Source: Rhodopseudomonas sp. BR0M22 | Lineage (GTDB): Bacteria > Pseudomonadota > Alphaproteobacteria > Rhizobiales > Xanthobacteraceae | Assembly: GCF_010907035.1 (NCBI RefSeq) | Contig: NZ_QUMK01000015.1 | Coordinates: 1-64,000 of the forward strand | Direction: 5' to 3' | DNA length: 64,000 bases | In this document: in pieces, positions 25,502 through 35,980 of the stretch | Position numbering within the stretch: position 1 is the first letter of the stretch | Layout of the letters: the number at the start of each line of letters is the position of its first letter | The notes under the pieces: model-generated | The model's input: only the letters and a program-made list of their open reading frames with translations | The model's database searches: none | What the model was told of the DNA's origin: nothing | Made by a program: the position numbers and the translations under genes

Positions 25502-25585
25502 TATGCTTCGTGAAAGAGGCGAAAAGCCCGCACGATGGCGACCCGACACTTAGAATGTCCGGGCGATAAGGCGAGGACCAAGGAC

Positions 25586-27280
<1,695 letters not shown>

Positions 27281-27310
27281 GCTGTCGTTGCAAGTAACAA
27301 CAAGGACGAC

Positions 27311-27429
27311 GTCATTCCGGGATGCGCGCGACAGCGCGCAGACCCGGAATCCCGACATGTTCTACAAGACGCCGATGCGACAAGCAGGAGATTCCGGGTT
27401 CGCGAACTGCGTTCGCGCCCCGGAATGAC
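27311..27429. repeat. Double-module palindromic repeat, family C
   Basis: Begins GTCATTCCGGG and ends CCCCGGAATGAC, with two hairpin modules and a spacer. The right module repeats the element at 4257-4295. It fills the space between the convergent acyl-CoA synthetase and kinase genes and could terminate both transcripts. Confidence 0.85.
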
Positions 27430-27441
27430 TCGGGGAGACGC

Positions 27442-28443
27442 TTAGACCGCCAGCCCGTGCTGCTGCGCCAGTTCCTTCAGCGACACCTGCGGGCGGGCGC
27501 CAATGTGCTGGATCACTTCGGCTGCCGCCAGCGCGCCGAGGCGGCCGGCATTTTCGTAGCCGAGATTGCGGACCAGGCCGAACAGGAAGCCGGCCGCGAA
27601 CAGGTCCCCGGCGCCGGTGGTGTCGACCAGCTGATCGATCGAGGTCGCCGGCACCAAGGTCACGCCATCCTTATCGACCACCGCGCAGCCCTTTTCGCTG
27701 CGAGTGACGACGCCGAGCGCGACGTCCTGGGCCAGCAGCGTCAGCGCCGCATCGAAATCCGAGGTCTGGTACAGCGAGTGCAGCTCGGCCTCGTTGGCGA
27801 AGATCAGGTCGACGGTCTTGGAGCGCATCAGCTCGAGGAATTCACCGCGGTAGCGGTCGACGCAGAACGCATCCGACAGCGTCAGCGCCACCTTGCGGCC
27901 GGCGCCGTGCGCGATCTTGGAGGCCTTCAGGAACGCTTCCTTGGCCTGCGGCGGATCCCACAGATAGCCTTCGAGATAGGTGATGGCCGAGGCGGCGATC
28001 TTGGCCTCGTCGATATCGGCCGGCGACAAATCCTGCGCGGCGCCGAGATACGTGTTCATGGTGCGCTGGCCGTCCGGCGTCACCAGGATGTAGGAACAGC
28101 CGGTCGCCGGGCCGTCCGTCGCCGGCTTGGTGTCGAAGGTAACGCCCGCGGCGCGGATGTCGTGGGTGTAGAGCTTGCCGATCTGGTCGTCCTTGACCTT
28201 GCCGAGATAGGCCGTGCGGGCGCCGAACGAGGCCAGCCCGACGATGGTGTTGGCAGCCGAGCCGCCGGACATTTCGGTGGCCTGGCCCATGTCGGCATAG
28301 ATCGCCGCGGCGCGGGCTTCGTCGATCAGCGCCATGCCGCCCTTGGCCATGCCGTGCTTGACCAGGAAGTCCTCTTCGGTGCGGACCAGCACGTCGAAGA
28401 TCGCATTGCCGATGGCGAGAACGTCGTATTGGGCTGAGGTCAT
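27442..28443 (-). CDS. PfkB-family carbohydrate/adenosine kinase
   Basis: 333 residues. N-terminal strand YDVLAIGNAIFDVLV and the glycine pair GGSAANTIVGLASFG bind the sugar; the C-terminal signature is DTTGAGDLFAAGFLFG with the catalytic aspartate in GAGD. In related bacteria the closest annotated relatives are called adenosine kinase, phosphorylating adenosine to AMP; fructokinase or ribokinase-type activity cannot be ruled out from sequence alone. Single gene, convergent with the acyl-CoA synthetase. Confidence 0.9.
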   Translation of the reverse strand: MTSAQYDVLAIGNAIFDVLVRTEEDFLVKHGMAKGGMALIDEARAAAIYADMGQATEMSGGSAANTIVGLASFGARTAYLGKVKDDQIGKLYTHDIRAAGVTFDTKPATDGPATGCSYILVTPDGQRTMNTYLGAAQDLSPADIDEAKIAASAITYLEGYLWDPPQAKEAFLKASKIAHGAGRKVALTLSDAFCVDRYRGEFLELMRSKTVDLIFANEAELHSLYQTSDFDAALTLLAQDVALGVVTRSEKGCAVVDKDGVTLVPATSIDQLVDTTGAGDLFAAGFLFGLVRNLGYENAGRLGALAAAEVIQHIGARPQVSLKELAQQHGLAV

Positions 28444-28699
28444 CGATATCCGATCCGTTGCGGGAGGTAGACGCGAAGCCGCGTCGTGCGGCTTTGAGGC
28501 GCGGCGCGGTCCGGCCTAAAAGGGCGGGCCGGCCTATCATGCCCAGGTCGGCTGCGGCAAGGGGCCCGGACGGCCGAAAAGCTCCGACGAGCCGGCGGCG
28601 CAGCATCGGCCGCCCCCCACTCCGGGGGGAGTTCGGTTGCCGATTACCAGCTGCATTGCTACGATGCAGCCTCTGGCCATTTTGGTAGCGGCGCCACCC

Positions 28700-29569
28700 A
28701 TGAGCCTCGACCGTTGCACGCACGAGTGCATCCATGACGACGGCATCAACAGCTGGACCATGGCCAGCATCTCGGCCCCTTCGGATATCGCCGATCTCAT
28801 CCAAGGTTACTGCGATTATCGGGAACACACCGGCGGGTTCACCACACGCCGCGAACTACCGCACGCGGAAGGCGTGTTCATCGTCAATCTCGGCGATCCG
28901 ATCTCGATTACCGGAGGTGACGGCGCCGTGCTGTCGCTGAAGGCCGGCGAGGCCTTCGTCGCGGGCGCACATCTGCGGCCGGCGCTGTCGCATTCATCCG
29001 GTGCACAGGCCGGCGTTCACATCTACCTGCCGCTGGCCACGCTGCGCCGATTGCTCGGAACGCCGATGCACGAGCTGGCCGATCGCGTCGTCGGGCTTGA
29101 TGCGCTGCTCGGCCGATCGGCCACCGACTTGTGTTGCTCGTTGCAGGACGCCGCCGGGCGTGACGATCGCGTGCGGCGGCTCGACCAGGCTCTGCGCCGG
29201 CGCCTGAGGGAGACCGATGCACTGAGCGCTCAGCAGCAACATGCGCTGAGGCTGCTGCGCGTGCGGCCAGACCTCGATATCTCGGCGATCTCCAAGCAGA
29301 TCGGCTGGAGCCGGAAACATCTGGCCTCGCGCGTCCGCGACGCTGTCGGCGTCGGGCCGCGTTCGTTTCGCAGGCTGTTGCGTTTCCAGACGCTCACCCG
29401 CTTGATCGGACGAGATGCCGCGCGTCCGGATTGGGCGCAACTGGCGGTGGAGGCCGGCTATTACGACCAGCCCCACATGATCAATGAGTTCGTCGAATTC
29501 AGCGGGCTGACTCCGACCGCTTATCTGGCCCGCTCATTGCCCAATGGCGGCGGCCTTATCGAGGCCTGA
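28700..29569 (+). CDS. AraC-family transcriptional regulator
   Basis: 289 residues from ATG 28700; two in-frame upstream starts (28637, 28664) exist and none has a clear ribosome site, so the start is uncertain. The N-terminal part is a cupin-like sensor (HTGGFTTRRELP ... VFIVNLGDPISI). The C-terminal double HTH reads LRVRPDLDISAISKQIGWSRKHLASRVRDAVGVGPRSFRRLLRFQ and WAQLAVEAGYYDQPHMINEFVEFSGLTPTAY, complete. Next comes a VOC protein on the same strand; it may regulate that gene or itself. Confidence 0.87.
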   Translation: MSLDRCTHECIHDDGINSWTMASISAPSDIADLIQGYCDYREHTGGFTTRRELPHAEGVFIVNLGDPISITGGDGAVLSLKAGEAFVAGAHLRPALSHSSGAQAGVHIYLPLATLRRLLGTPMHELADRVVGLDALLGRSATDLCCSLQDAAGRDDRVRRLDQALRRRLRETDALSAQQQHALRLLRVRPDLDISAISKQIGWSRKHLASRVRDAVGVGPRSFRRLLRFQTLTRLIGRDAARPDWAQLAVEAGYYDQPHMINEFVEFSGLTPTAYLARSLPNGGGLIEA

Positions 29570-29638
29570 GGTACGTTTCGTCCAATCCCCTACCGAGGTT
29601 GCGGTCTATCCGGCGTCGGACATTACGGAGGACATCCG

Positions 29639-30058
29639 ATGCGACACGAGATCATTCCCAATCTGCGCTACGCCGATGCACCCCGCGCGATCGAGTTTCT
29701 CTGCACCGCATTCGGCTTCGTGCGTCATGCCGTGTACCTCAGCGAGACTGATCCCGGGATCGTGCAGCACGCCCAGCTGGTCTGGGCCGATCGCATGGTG
29801 ATGATTTCGTCGGCGGTCGATTCGCCCCATGTGCAGGCCGCGCGGATGAAGACCGCCGCCGAGGCGGGCGGCCCGACCATGGGTCTGTATCTGATCGTCG
29901 CCGACGTCGACGCCCATGCCGAACGGGCCCGCGCCGCAGGCGCACAGATTATCCGCGAACCAAGGGACGAAGACTACGGCGGCCGTGGCTATTCGGCCAA
30001 AGATCCGGAAGGCAACGTCTGGAGCTTCGGCAGCTATGATCCTTGGGCTGATCATTGA
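29639..30058 (+). CDS. VOC/glyoxalase-fold protein, PhnB-like
   Basis: 139 residues with GGAGGA before the ATG. The single VOC module starts IIPNLRYADAPRAIEFLCTAFGF and ends GRGYSAKDPEGNVWSFGSY, the usual pattern in PhnB/glyoxalase-bleomycin-resistance relatives. Likely a small dimeric enzyme or binding protein; the substrate is unknown. Lies 69 bases after the AraC regulator and 4 bases before the next gene, so the three probably form one unit. Confidence 0.86.
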   Translation: MRHEIIPNLRYADAPRAIEFLCTAFGFVRHAVYLSETDPGIVQHAQLVWADRMVMISSAVDSPHVQAARMKTAAEAGGPTMGLYLIVADVDAHAERARAAGAQIIREPRDEDYGGRGYSAKDPEGNVWSFGSYDPWADH

Positions 30059-30062
30059 GCCG

Positions 30063-30401
30063 ATGGAACGCGCGCCCAAAATGTCCACCAGCCACGACCT
30101 TCGCCGCATCGCGCTGTCGCTCCAAGGGACGATCGAGGCACCGCATTTCGATCGCATCGCCTTCAAGGCCCGGCGCATCTATGTGACGCTCGCCAGCGAC
30201 GGCCGGACGGCGAACTTCAAGTTCACGCCGGAGCAGCAGGAATTCAAATGCCTGACACACCCCGCGGCGTTCTCACCGGTGCCGAACGGCTGGGGCAAGC
30301 GCGGGGCAACGACCGCAATCCTGGCGGAGCTCAGCCTCACCGAGCTGGAAGATGCCCTCCGCCTCGCTTGGACTGCCGCCGCGGCAAAGCCGTCCCGCTA
30401 G
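30063..30401 (+). CDS. MmcQ/YjbR-family protein
   Basis: 112 residues from ATG 30063 (another ATG six codons later is also possible). The core IEAPHFDRIAFKARRIYVTLASDG ... ANFKFTPEQQEF ... LTHPAAFSPVPNGWGKRGAT matches the YjbR fold, a small DNA-binding-like domain of unclear function. Starts 4 bases after the VOC stop. Confidence 0.82.
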   Translation: MERAPKMSTSHDLRRIALSLQGTIEAPHFDRIAFKARRIYVTLASDGRTANFKFTPEQQEFKCLTHPAAFSPVPNGWGKRGATTAILAELSLTELEDALRLAWTAAAAKPSR

Positions 30402-30421
30402 GCTTCGCACCAATGTTTACC

Positions 30422-30461
30422 AAGCCGCATGAAAGCCCGTTGTCCCAAGCTGATGCGGCTT
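30422..30461. promoter_or_regulatory. 9-bp inverted repeat upstream of murJ
   Basis: AAGCCGCAT and ATGCGGCTT are exact complements 22 bases apart, between the YjbR stop and murJ. A TATAAG hexamer follows at 30471-30476, six bases before the murJ ATG. The repeat could be a terminator for the upstream unit or an operator. Confidence 0.45.
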
Positions 30462-30481
30462 TCGTCGCGCTATAAGGGCCC

Positions 30482-32038
30482 ATGCTTCGCCCGCTGCTCA
30501 CCGTTTCTGCCGGAACGCTGTCGTCACGCTTGTTGGGATTTGTTCGCGATGCCCTGGTCGCGGCGCTGCTCGGCGCCGGGGTGGTGGCGGATGCTTTCCT
30601 GCTGGCGTTTCAGCTCGTCAACGTGACACGGCGGCTATTGACCGAAGGTGCGCTCAACGCCGCGCTGGTGCCGGCCTGGCTGAAAGTGCGCGAACACAAC
30701 GGCCCCGTGGCGGCGGCCGCGTTCGCCGGGCGGCTGCTCGGCAGCATCGCGCTGGCGACGCTGCTGCTGGCGATCCTGCTCGGCGTGTTCATGCCGCTGC
30801 TGATCGCGGTGCTGGCGCCGGGTTTCGTCGGCCAGCCGGCGCTGCTGATGGCGACCCGTGACGCCCGGCTGATGCTGCCCTATCTGGCGTTCGCCGGCCC
30901 GGTCGCGGTGATGATGGGGTTGTTCAACGCGCAGGGCAAAGTCGGCCTCACCGCATTCTCGCCGCTACTCTTCAACGTCTCGCTGATCGTCGTCACCGCG
31001 GCGCTGCTGGTCGGCCACGATGATCCCACCACCGCGGCATTGATCCTGTCCGGCACCGTCGGCGTGGCCGGACTGCTGCAGCTCTCGATCCTGGCGGTGA
31101 ACGGGCGCGGCGAGCGGCTGGCGACGCCGCTGCGCGCCGGCTTCGACGCCGCGATGCGGACGTTCTTCGCCAAGGCGATCCCCGGCATGATCGCCAATTC
31201 CGGGCCGCAGCTCCTGATCGTCACCGGCGCGATCATCGCCTCGGCGCAGCCGGCGGCAGTGTCATGGCTGTATTTCGCCAACCGGCTGATCGAGCTGCCG
31301 CTCGGCATCGTCGGCGTGGCGATGGGCGCGGTGCTGGTGCCGGAACTGGCGCGCGCGGTGCGGGGAGGCGACGACGCCGCGCTGTCGGAAGCCGCTTCCC
31401 GCGGGCTGGAACTGGCGATCGGTGTGGCGCTGCCCGCGACTTTCGGACTGATCGTGCTGGCCGAGCCGATCGTGCGGCTGCTGTTCGAACACGGCGCGTT
31501 CAGCGCCGCGGACTCGGCCGCGACCGCGCAGGCGCTGGCGGTACTGGCCGTCGGCCTGCCCGCCCAGGTGCTGGCCAAGAACTGGTCGGCCGCGTTCTTC
31601 GCCCGCGAAGACACCCACACGCCGCTCGTGGCGACCCTGATCTCGGTCGCGGTCGCGCTTGCAGCAGCCGTTCTGCTCGGACGGCTGTTTGGGGCTGCGG
31701 GCGTTGCGGCTGCGATCAGCCTCGGTGCCTGGAGCAACGCAGCTCTGCTGCTGGCGCGCGGCGTGCAGCGCTTCGGCGTCACGATCAATGCGCCGGCGCG
31801 GAGCCGTCTGGTGCTGATCGTGATCGCGGCCTGCGCGATGGGCGGCCTGCTGTGGCTGGCGGTCGGCCTGCTGCACCCGCTGACGGCGGCAGACTCGACT
31901 TTGGCCCAAGCCGCGGCGATCGGCGGCCTGATCGCAGGGGGGCTGATCGTCTACGCGGCGGCCTTGATCCTGTTCGGCGTGGTCCGGCCGAATGCGGCGC
32001 TCCGCGCGCTGCGGCGACCGCGCGGCTTGCGCGGCTAG
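30482..32038 (+). CDS. murJ: Lipid II flippase MurJ
   Basis: 518 residues, polytopic with about 14 membrane segments; the N-terminus MLRPLLTVSAGTLSSRLLGFVRDALVA is characteristic, as are AFLLAFQLVNVTRRLLTEGALNAALVP and LFEHGAFSAADSAATAQALAVLAVGLPAQVLAKNW. It flips undecaprenyl-PP-linked peptidoglycan precursor across the inner membrane and is normally essential. Followed after 51 bases by trpS. The start ATG lies only six bases after a TATAAG motif, so the transcript could be leaderless or nearly so. Confidence 0.95.
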   Translation: MLRPLLTVSAGTLSSRLLGFVRDALVAALLGAGVVADAFLLAFQLVNVTRRLLTEGALNAALVPAWLKVREHNGPVAAAAFAGRLLGSIALATLLLAILLGVFMPLLIAVLAPGFVGQPALLMATRDARLMLPYLAFAGPVAVMMGLFNAQGKVGLTAFSPLLFNVSLIVVTAALLVGHDDPTTAALILSGTVGVAGLLQLSILAVNGRGERLATPLRAGFDAAMRTFFAKAIPGMIANSGPQLLIVTGAIIASAQPAAVSWLYFANRLIELPLGIVGVAMGAVLVPELARAVRGGDDAALSEAASRGLELAIGVALPATFGLIVLAEPIVRLLFEHGAFSAADSAATAQALAVLAVGLPAQVLAKNWSAAFFAREDTHTPLVATLISVAVALAAAVLLGRLFGAAGVAAAISLGAWSNAALLLARGVQRFGVTINAPARSRLVLIVIAACAMGGLLWLAVGLLHPLTAADSTLAQAAAIGGLIAGGLIVYAAALILFGVVRPNAALRALRRPRGLRG

Positions 32039-32089
32039 CAGAGCTGTGCCACTTCACGGCGCCTCATCCGCACGCTCCAGGACCTGATC

Positions 32090-33139
32090 ATGACCATTCA
32101 GCGGGTATTCTCCGGCATCCAGCCGACCGGCAATCTGCATCTCGGCAATTACCTCGGCGCGATCGTGAATTTCGTGAAGATGCAAGAGACGCACAATTGC
32201 ATCTATTGCGTCGTCGATTTGCACGCGATCACGGTCCCGGTGACGGTGTGGGGCGGGCCGGACGAGCTGCGCAAGAACATCCGCGAAGTGACGGCGGCGT
32301 TCATCGCGGCCGGCATCGACCCGAAGAAGCAGATCATCTTCAACCAGAGCCAGGTGGCGGAACACTCCGAACTGGCCTGGGTGCTGAACTGCATCGCGCG
32401 GCTCGGCTGGCTGAACCGCATGACCCAGTTCAAGGAGAAGGCCGGCAAGGATCGCGAGAACGTCTCGGTCGGGCTGTACGACTATCCGGTGCTGATGGCG
32501 GCCGACATTCTGGTGTATCGCGCCACCCATGTTCCGGTCGGCGAGGATCAGAAGCAGCATGTCGAGCTGACCCGCGACATCGCCCAGAAGTTCAATAACG
32601 ACTTCTCCGATTCGATCGCCAAGCAGGGCTTCAACGACGGTTACTTCCCGCTGCCCGAGCCGGTGATCACGGGGCCCGCGACCCGCGTGATGAGCCTGCG
32701 CGACGGCACCAAGAAGATGTCGAAGTCGGACCCGTCCGATTACTCGCGCATCAACCTGACCGACGATGCCGACGCGATCGCGCAAAAGATCAAGAAGGCC
32801 AAGACCGATCCGGAGCCGCTGCCGAGCGAAGAAAAGGGCCTGGAGACTCGCCCTGAAGCCGACAATCTGGTCGGCATCTACGCGGCGCTCTCCGGCAAGC
32901 CGAAAGCCGACGTGCTGACCGAGTTTGGCGGCGCGCAGTTCTCCTCGTTCAAGTCGAGCCTGGTCGATCTCGCCGTCGCCAAGCTGTCGCCGATCTCCGG
33001 CGAAATGAAGCGGCTTTCTGCCGACCACGCTTATGTCGACTCGGTGCTGGCCGACGGCAGCGACCGCGCCCGTGCGATCGCGGCCGAAACCATGGTGGCC
33101 GTGAAGGACATCATGGGCATGGTGCGCAAGAAGGGCTGA
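32090..33139 (+). CDS. trpS: Tryptophan--tRNA ligase
   Basis: 349 residues, class I aminoacyl-tRNA synthetase. The HIGH-type motif is [10 protein letters not shown] near residue 12 and the KMSKS-type loop is [10 protein letters not shown] in the second half; [15 protein letters not shown] is the tryptophan-pocket region. Charges tRNA-Trp. Downstream lies a palindromic repeat and then a stress protein gene. Confidence 0.97.
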   Translation: MTIQRVFSGIQPTGNLHLGNYLGAIVNFVKMQETHNCIYCVVDLHAITVPVTVWGGPDELRKNIREVTAAFIAAGIDPKKQIIFNQSQVAEHSELAWVLNCIARLGWLNRMTQFKEKAGKDRENVSVGLYDYPVLMAADILVYRATHVPVGEDQKQHVELTRDIAQKFNNDFSDSIAKQGFNDGYFPLPEPVITGPATRVMSLRDGTKKMSKSDPSDYSRINLTDDADAIAQKIKKAKTDPEPLPSEEKGLETRPEADNLVGIYAALSGKPKADVLTEFGGAQFSSFKSSLVDLAVAKLSPISGEMKRLSADHAYVDSVLADGSDRARAIAAETMVAVKDIMGMVRKKG

Positions 33140-33153
33140 GGCTTCGCACGCTC

Positions 33154-33282
33154 CCGTCATGGCCGGGTCGAGCCGGCCATCCATCTTCTTCAAAGGACTC
33201 TTGCAAGATTGGATGGATGCGCGGGCCTTCGCCGCGCCGAAGGGCTTCGGCCCCGCAGGCGGGTCAAGCCCGCGCATGACGG
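33154..33282. repeat. Palindromic repeat, family D, copy 1
   Basis: Begins CCGTCATGGCCGGG and ends GCGCATGACGG, with several internal hairpins (GGCCGGGTCGAGCCGGCC among them). A related element is at 52127-52242. Located just after the trpS stop, likely acting as its terminator. Confidence 0.8.
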
Positions 33283-33374
33283 CTTTGTCTGTGGCGGCAC
33301 CTTGTCCTTCCCGCTGTCGCCATGGCAGCATCGCCTCGTTGCGCGGGCGCGCGCTTGGGAACTCCGGGGACACC

Positions 33375-33869
33375 ATGAGCAGCCAGCGACGGAGCTATGA
33401 ATCCGGCCACAAGCCGAAATGTCTGGTGATCGTCGACGACACCGCCGAATGGGATCGTGCGGTGTATTACGGCAGCCGCTGGGCGGTGCGGGTCGGCGGC
33501 AGCGTCGTGATGCTGCGGGTAATCGAGATTCCCGACAAGAACCAGCAATGGCTCGGGGTCGCCGAGGTGATGCGTGCCGAAGCGATCGAAACCGCCGAGC
33601 TCGCGCTCGATCGCGCCTCGGGCCGCGCCAACGGCGTCGCCGGGATCACGCCGGAGCGGGTGATCCGCGAGGGCGACACCATCGCGCAGGTGCGCAAGGT
33701 GATCGAACAGGACGTCGACATCGTCATGCTGGTGCTGGCGGCGGACGACGGACCAGATGGTCCCGGCCCCATCGTCACCTCGATGGTGCGCCATCTCGGC
33801 ACTTTCCCCGTGCCGGTGATGATCGTCGCATCGAGCCTGACCGACGACGACATCGACGCACTGGCCTGA
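33375..33869 (+). CDS. Universal stress protein (UspA) family
   Basis: 164 residues; start ATG after GGGGA. Single Usp module: KCLVIVDDTAEWDRAVYYGSRWAVRVGGSVVMLRVIE and C-terminal GPIVTSMVRHLGTFPVPVMIVASSL. The ATP-binding G-x2-G-x9-G-S/T pattern is only partly kept (PDGPGPIVTS), so nucleotide binding is uncertain. Monocistronic by spacing. Confidence 0.88.
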   Translation: MSSQRRSYESGHKPKCLVIVDDTAEWDRAVYYGSRWAVRVGGSVVMLRVIEIPDKNQQWLGVAEVMRAEAIETAELALDRASGRANGVAGITPERVIREGDTIAQVRKVIEQDVDIVMLVLAADDGPDGPGPIVTSMVRHLGTFPVPVMIVASSLTDDDIDALA

Positions 33870-34014
33870 CGCCTCGATCTTCGAAAATGTGAGCCTGATC
33901 AGGCACTTTCTGCAACCTCGGGGAGAGCCCGCGGGTTGACCGTGCTTTCCCGAGCGCTATTTGCTAGGAGAGACCCACGCACCGGCCTTGAACCGGCGAC
34001 GACGGAGACATTCG

Positions 34015-34581
34015 ATGTTCATTCAGACCGAACCGACCCCCAATCCGGCCACGTTGAAGTTCATTCCCGGCCGGAGCGTGCTCGACAGCGGAACGCTGGA
34101 ATTCACCGATGCGACCCAGGCGGCGCGTTCGCCGCTCGCGGCGCGGCTGTTCGACATCGACGGCGTCAGCGGCGTGTTCTACGGCACCGACTTCGTGACC
34201 GTCACCAAGGACAAGGGCGAGTGGCAACACCTCAAGCCCGCGATCCTCGGCGCCATCATGGAGCACTTCATGTCGGGCGCACCGATCCTGGCCGACGGCC
34301 AGTCGGACGGTGAGGATGGCGACGACGACGAGTTCTACGCCGATGATGATGCCGAGACGGTGGAGATCATCAAGGATCTGATCGAAACGCGGGTTCGTCC
34401 GGCCGTCGCCAACGATGGCGGCGACATCACCTTCCGCGGCTTCAAGGACGGCATCGTCTATCTCAATATGCGCGGCGCCTGCGCCGGCTGCCCGTCTTCG
34501 ACCGCGACCTTGCAGCACGGCATCCAGAATCTGCTCAAGCACTTCGTGCCCGAAGTGGTCGAGGTTCGCCCAGTGACCTGA
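34015..34581 (+). CDS. NifU-family Fe-S scaffold (Nfu type)
   Basis: 188 residues; ATG at 34015 after GACGGAG. N-terminal Nfu_N domain (FIQTEPTPNPATLKFIPGR ... FDIDGVSGVFYGTDFVTVTK), an acidic linker at about 97-113 (GEDGDDDEFYADDDAE) and the C-terminal NifU-like domain with the Fe-S ligand pair C156/C159 (ACAGCPSS). Carries 4Fe-4S clusters to apoproteins such as aconitase or respiratory subunits. A hairpin with 8-bp arms follows at 34619. Confidence 0.93.
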   Translation: MFIQTEPTPNPATLKFIPGRSVLDSGTLEFTDATQAARSPLAARLFDIDGVSGVFYGTDFVTVTKDKGEWQHLKPAILGAIMEHFMSGAPILADGQSDGEDGDDDEFYADDDAETVEIIKDLIETRVRPAVANDGGDITFRGFKDGIVYLNMRGACAGCPSSTATLQHGIQNLLKHFVPEVVEVRPVT

Positions 34582-34618
34582 CCGGCGACTGCTGCAGCAA
34601 CAGGCAAGCACGCCAAAC

Positions 34619-34643
34619 AGGCATGGTGCAGCGCGCCATGCCT
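34619..34643 (+). terminator. Hairpin after Nfu-type gene
   Basis: AGGCATGG and CCATGCCT are perfect complements around a 9-base loop, 37 bases after the stop. It is not followed by a T-run, so efficiency is uncertain. Confidence 0.5.
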
Positions 34644-34714
34644 CACCTCCTAATAATTGTCGATCGATCCGGCAGGACATGACGCAACTGTCGCATTGCT
34701 GATATGTTAGCCGG

Positions 34715-35410
34715 ATGCTGATCCTCGCCATCGACACCGCTCTCGACGCCTGCGCAGCCGCGGTGCTGGACACCGAAGCCAATCGTCTGCTCGCCGGCGA
34801 ATCGCAGGCGATGAAGCGCGGCCATGCCGAGGCGCTGATGCCGCTGCTCGGACGGGTGATGGACGCGTCAGGAATCGGCTTCCTCGATATCGACCGCATC
34901 GCAGTGACCACCGGACCTGGTAGTTTCACGGGGCTCAGGGTCGGCCTGTCGGCCGCGCGCGGCATTGCGCTCGCCGCTGCCAAGCCGGTCGTCGGACTGA
35001 CGACGCTGTCGGCTTTCGCGGCGCCGCTGGTGAGCGAAACCGACGACACCCCGATCCTGTCGGTGATCGATGCCCGTCACGACCACGTCTATTATCAACT
35101 CGTTGCCGGCAACGGCACGATGATCCTGACGCCGCGCGTGGCGCCGATCGCCGAAGCGCTGGAAGCCGCGCGTTACGGCGCGCCGCGTCTGGTCGGCAAT
35201 GCGGCGGAGCTCCTGGCAGATCGGTGGCCGGCGCTGACCCCGCCGCCGTTCGCGGTCGATCAGCGCCCCGCTCCCGATATCGGCTGGCTCGCCTGGCTCG
35301 GCGCCGCCGCAACGCCGGAATCCGCACCCGCCAAGCCGTTCTATCTGCGTCCGCCCGACGCCACCCCCAAGATTGATCCGATCGCTCAATCGGCGCAGCC
35401 CGCCGCATGA
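34715..35410 (+). CDS. tsaB: tRNA threonylcarbamoyladenosine biosynthesis protein TsaB
   Basis: 231 residues, ASKHA fold: LILAIDTALDACAAAVLD at the N-terminus, KRGHAEALMPLLGRVM and ITTGPGSFTGLRVGLSAARGIALA-like segment (TTGPGSFTGLRVGLSAARG). Works with TsaD and TsaE to make t6A37 in ANN-decoding tRNAs. The next gene, rimI, starts 22 bases after the stop, the usual pairing. A TATGTT hexamer ends six bases before the start codon, suggesting a leaderless transcript. Confidence 0.94.
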   Translation: MLILAIDTALDACAAAVLDTEANRLLAGESQAMKRGHAEALMPLLGRVMDASGIGFLDIDRIAVTTGPGSFTGLRVGLSAARGIALAAAKPVVGLTTLSAFAAPLVSETDDTPILSVIDARHDHVYYQLVAGNGTMILTPRVAPIAEALEAARYGAPRLVGNAAELLADRWPALTPPPFAVDQRPAPDIGWLAWLGAAATPESAPAKPFYLRPPDATPKIDPIAQSAQPAA

Positions 35411-35432
35411 CGCGCCGCGAAGTGAGCCATCG

Positions 35433-35918
35433 ATGATGACTTGGCTGGCTGAGTTCTGGGGTTACGCCGATGCAGTGGTCGAGACGGCGACGCTGCGCGA
35501 CGCGCCGAAGCTTGCCGAGCTGCACTCCGCGTCGTTTCACCGCGGCTGGGACGAGCAAGAATTCGCCGACCTTTTGAGCGAGCGCAATACGCTGGTGCAC
35601 CGCCTGCGGGTCGGGCGGCGCATCATCGGCTTCGTCGCCTCACGAATCGGTGCCGACGAAGCAGAGATCCTGTCGATCGCCATCGCCGCGTCATATCGCG
35701 GTCGCGGTCTGTCGCGCGAAATGCTGCTCACTCACCTCGGCCACCTGGCCGGCCGCGGCGTCGCCACGGTGTTTCTCGAGGTGGAGGAGAACAATCAGCC
35801 GGCGCGGCGACTCTACGATCGTACCGGCTTTCAGGTGGTCGGACGCCGCGAGCGCTATTACCGGCAGCCCAACGGCGAGCAATTGAACGCATTGATAATG
35901 CGTCGCGACTTGTCCTGA
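35433..35918 (+). CDS. rimI: Ribosomal-protein-alanine N-acetyltransferase RimI
   Basis: 161 residues, GNAT fold. Acetyl-CoA loop is SYRGRGLSREML (Q/RxxGxG/A form) and the C-terminal part ENNQPARRLYDRTGFQVVGRRERYY is typical of RimI. It acetylates the N-terminal alanine of protein S18 in E. coli. Two adjacent ATGs (35433, 35436) are possible starts. Between tsaB and fur, all on one strand. Confidence 0.92.
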   Translation: MMTWLAEFWGYADAVVETATLRDAPKLAELHSASFHRGWDEQEFADLLSERNTLVHRLRVGRRIIGFVASRIGADEAEILSIAIAASYRGRGLSREMLLTHLGHLAGRGVATVFLEVEENNQPARRLYDRTGFQVVGRRERYYRQPNGEQLNALIMRRDLS

Positions 35919-35947
35919 CCGCTGCGCGGTGGCAGAACACTCCGTAA

Positions 35948-35957
35948 GATAATCATT
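35948..35957. promoter_or_regulatory. Candidate Fur-type box upstream of fur
   Basis: GATAATCATT at 24 bases upstream of the fur start matches ten consecutive bases of the classical Fur consensus half (GATAATCATTATC). The left part of a full 19-bp box is not conserved, so the site is weak. Alphaproteobacterial Fur/Mur proteins often use other sites. Confidence 0.35.
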
Positions 35958-35980
35958 CACCATCAGATGCGTTGACGCCG

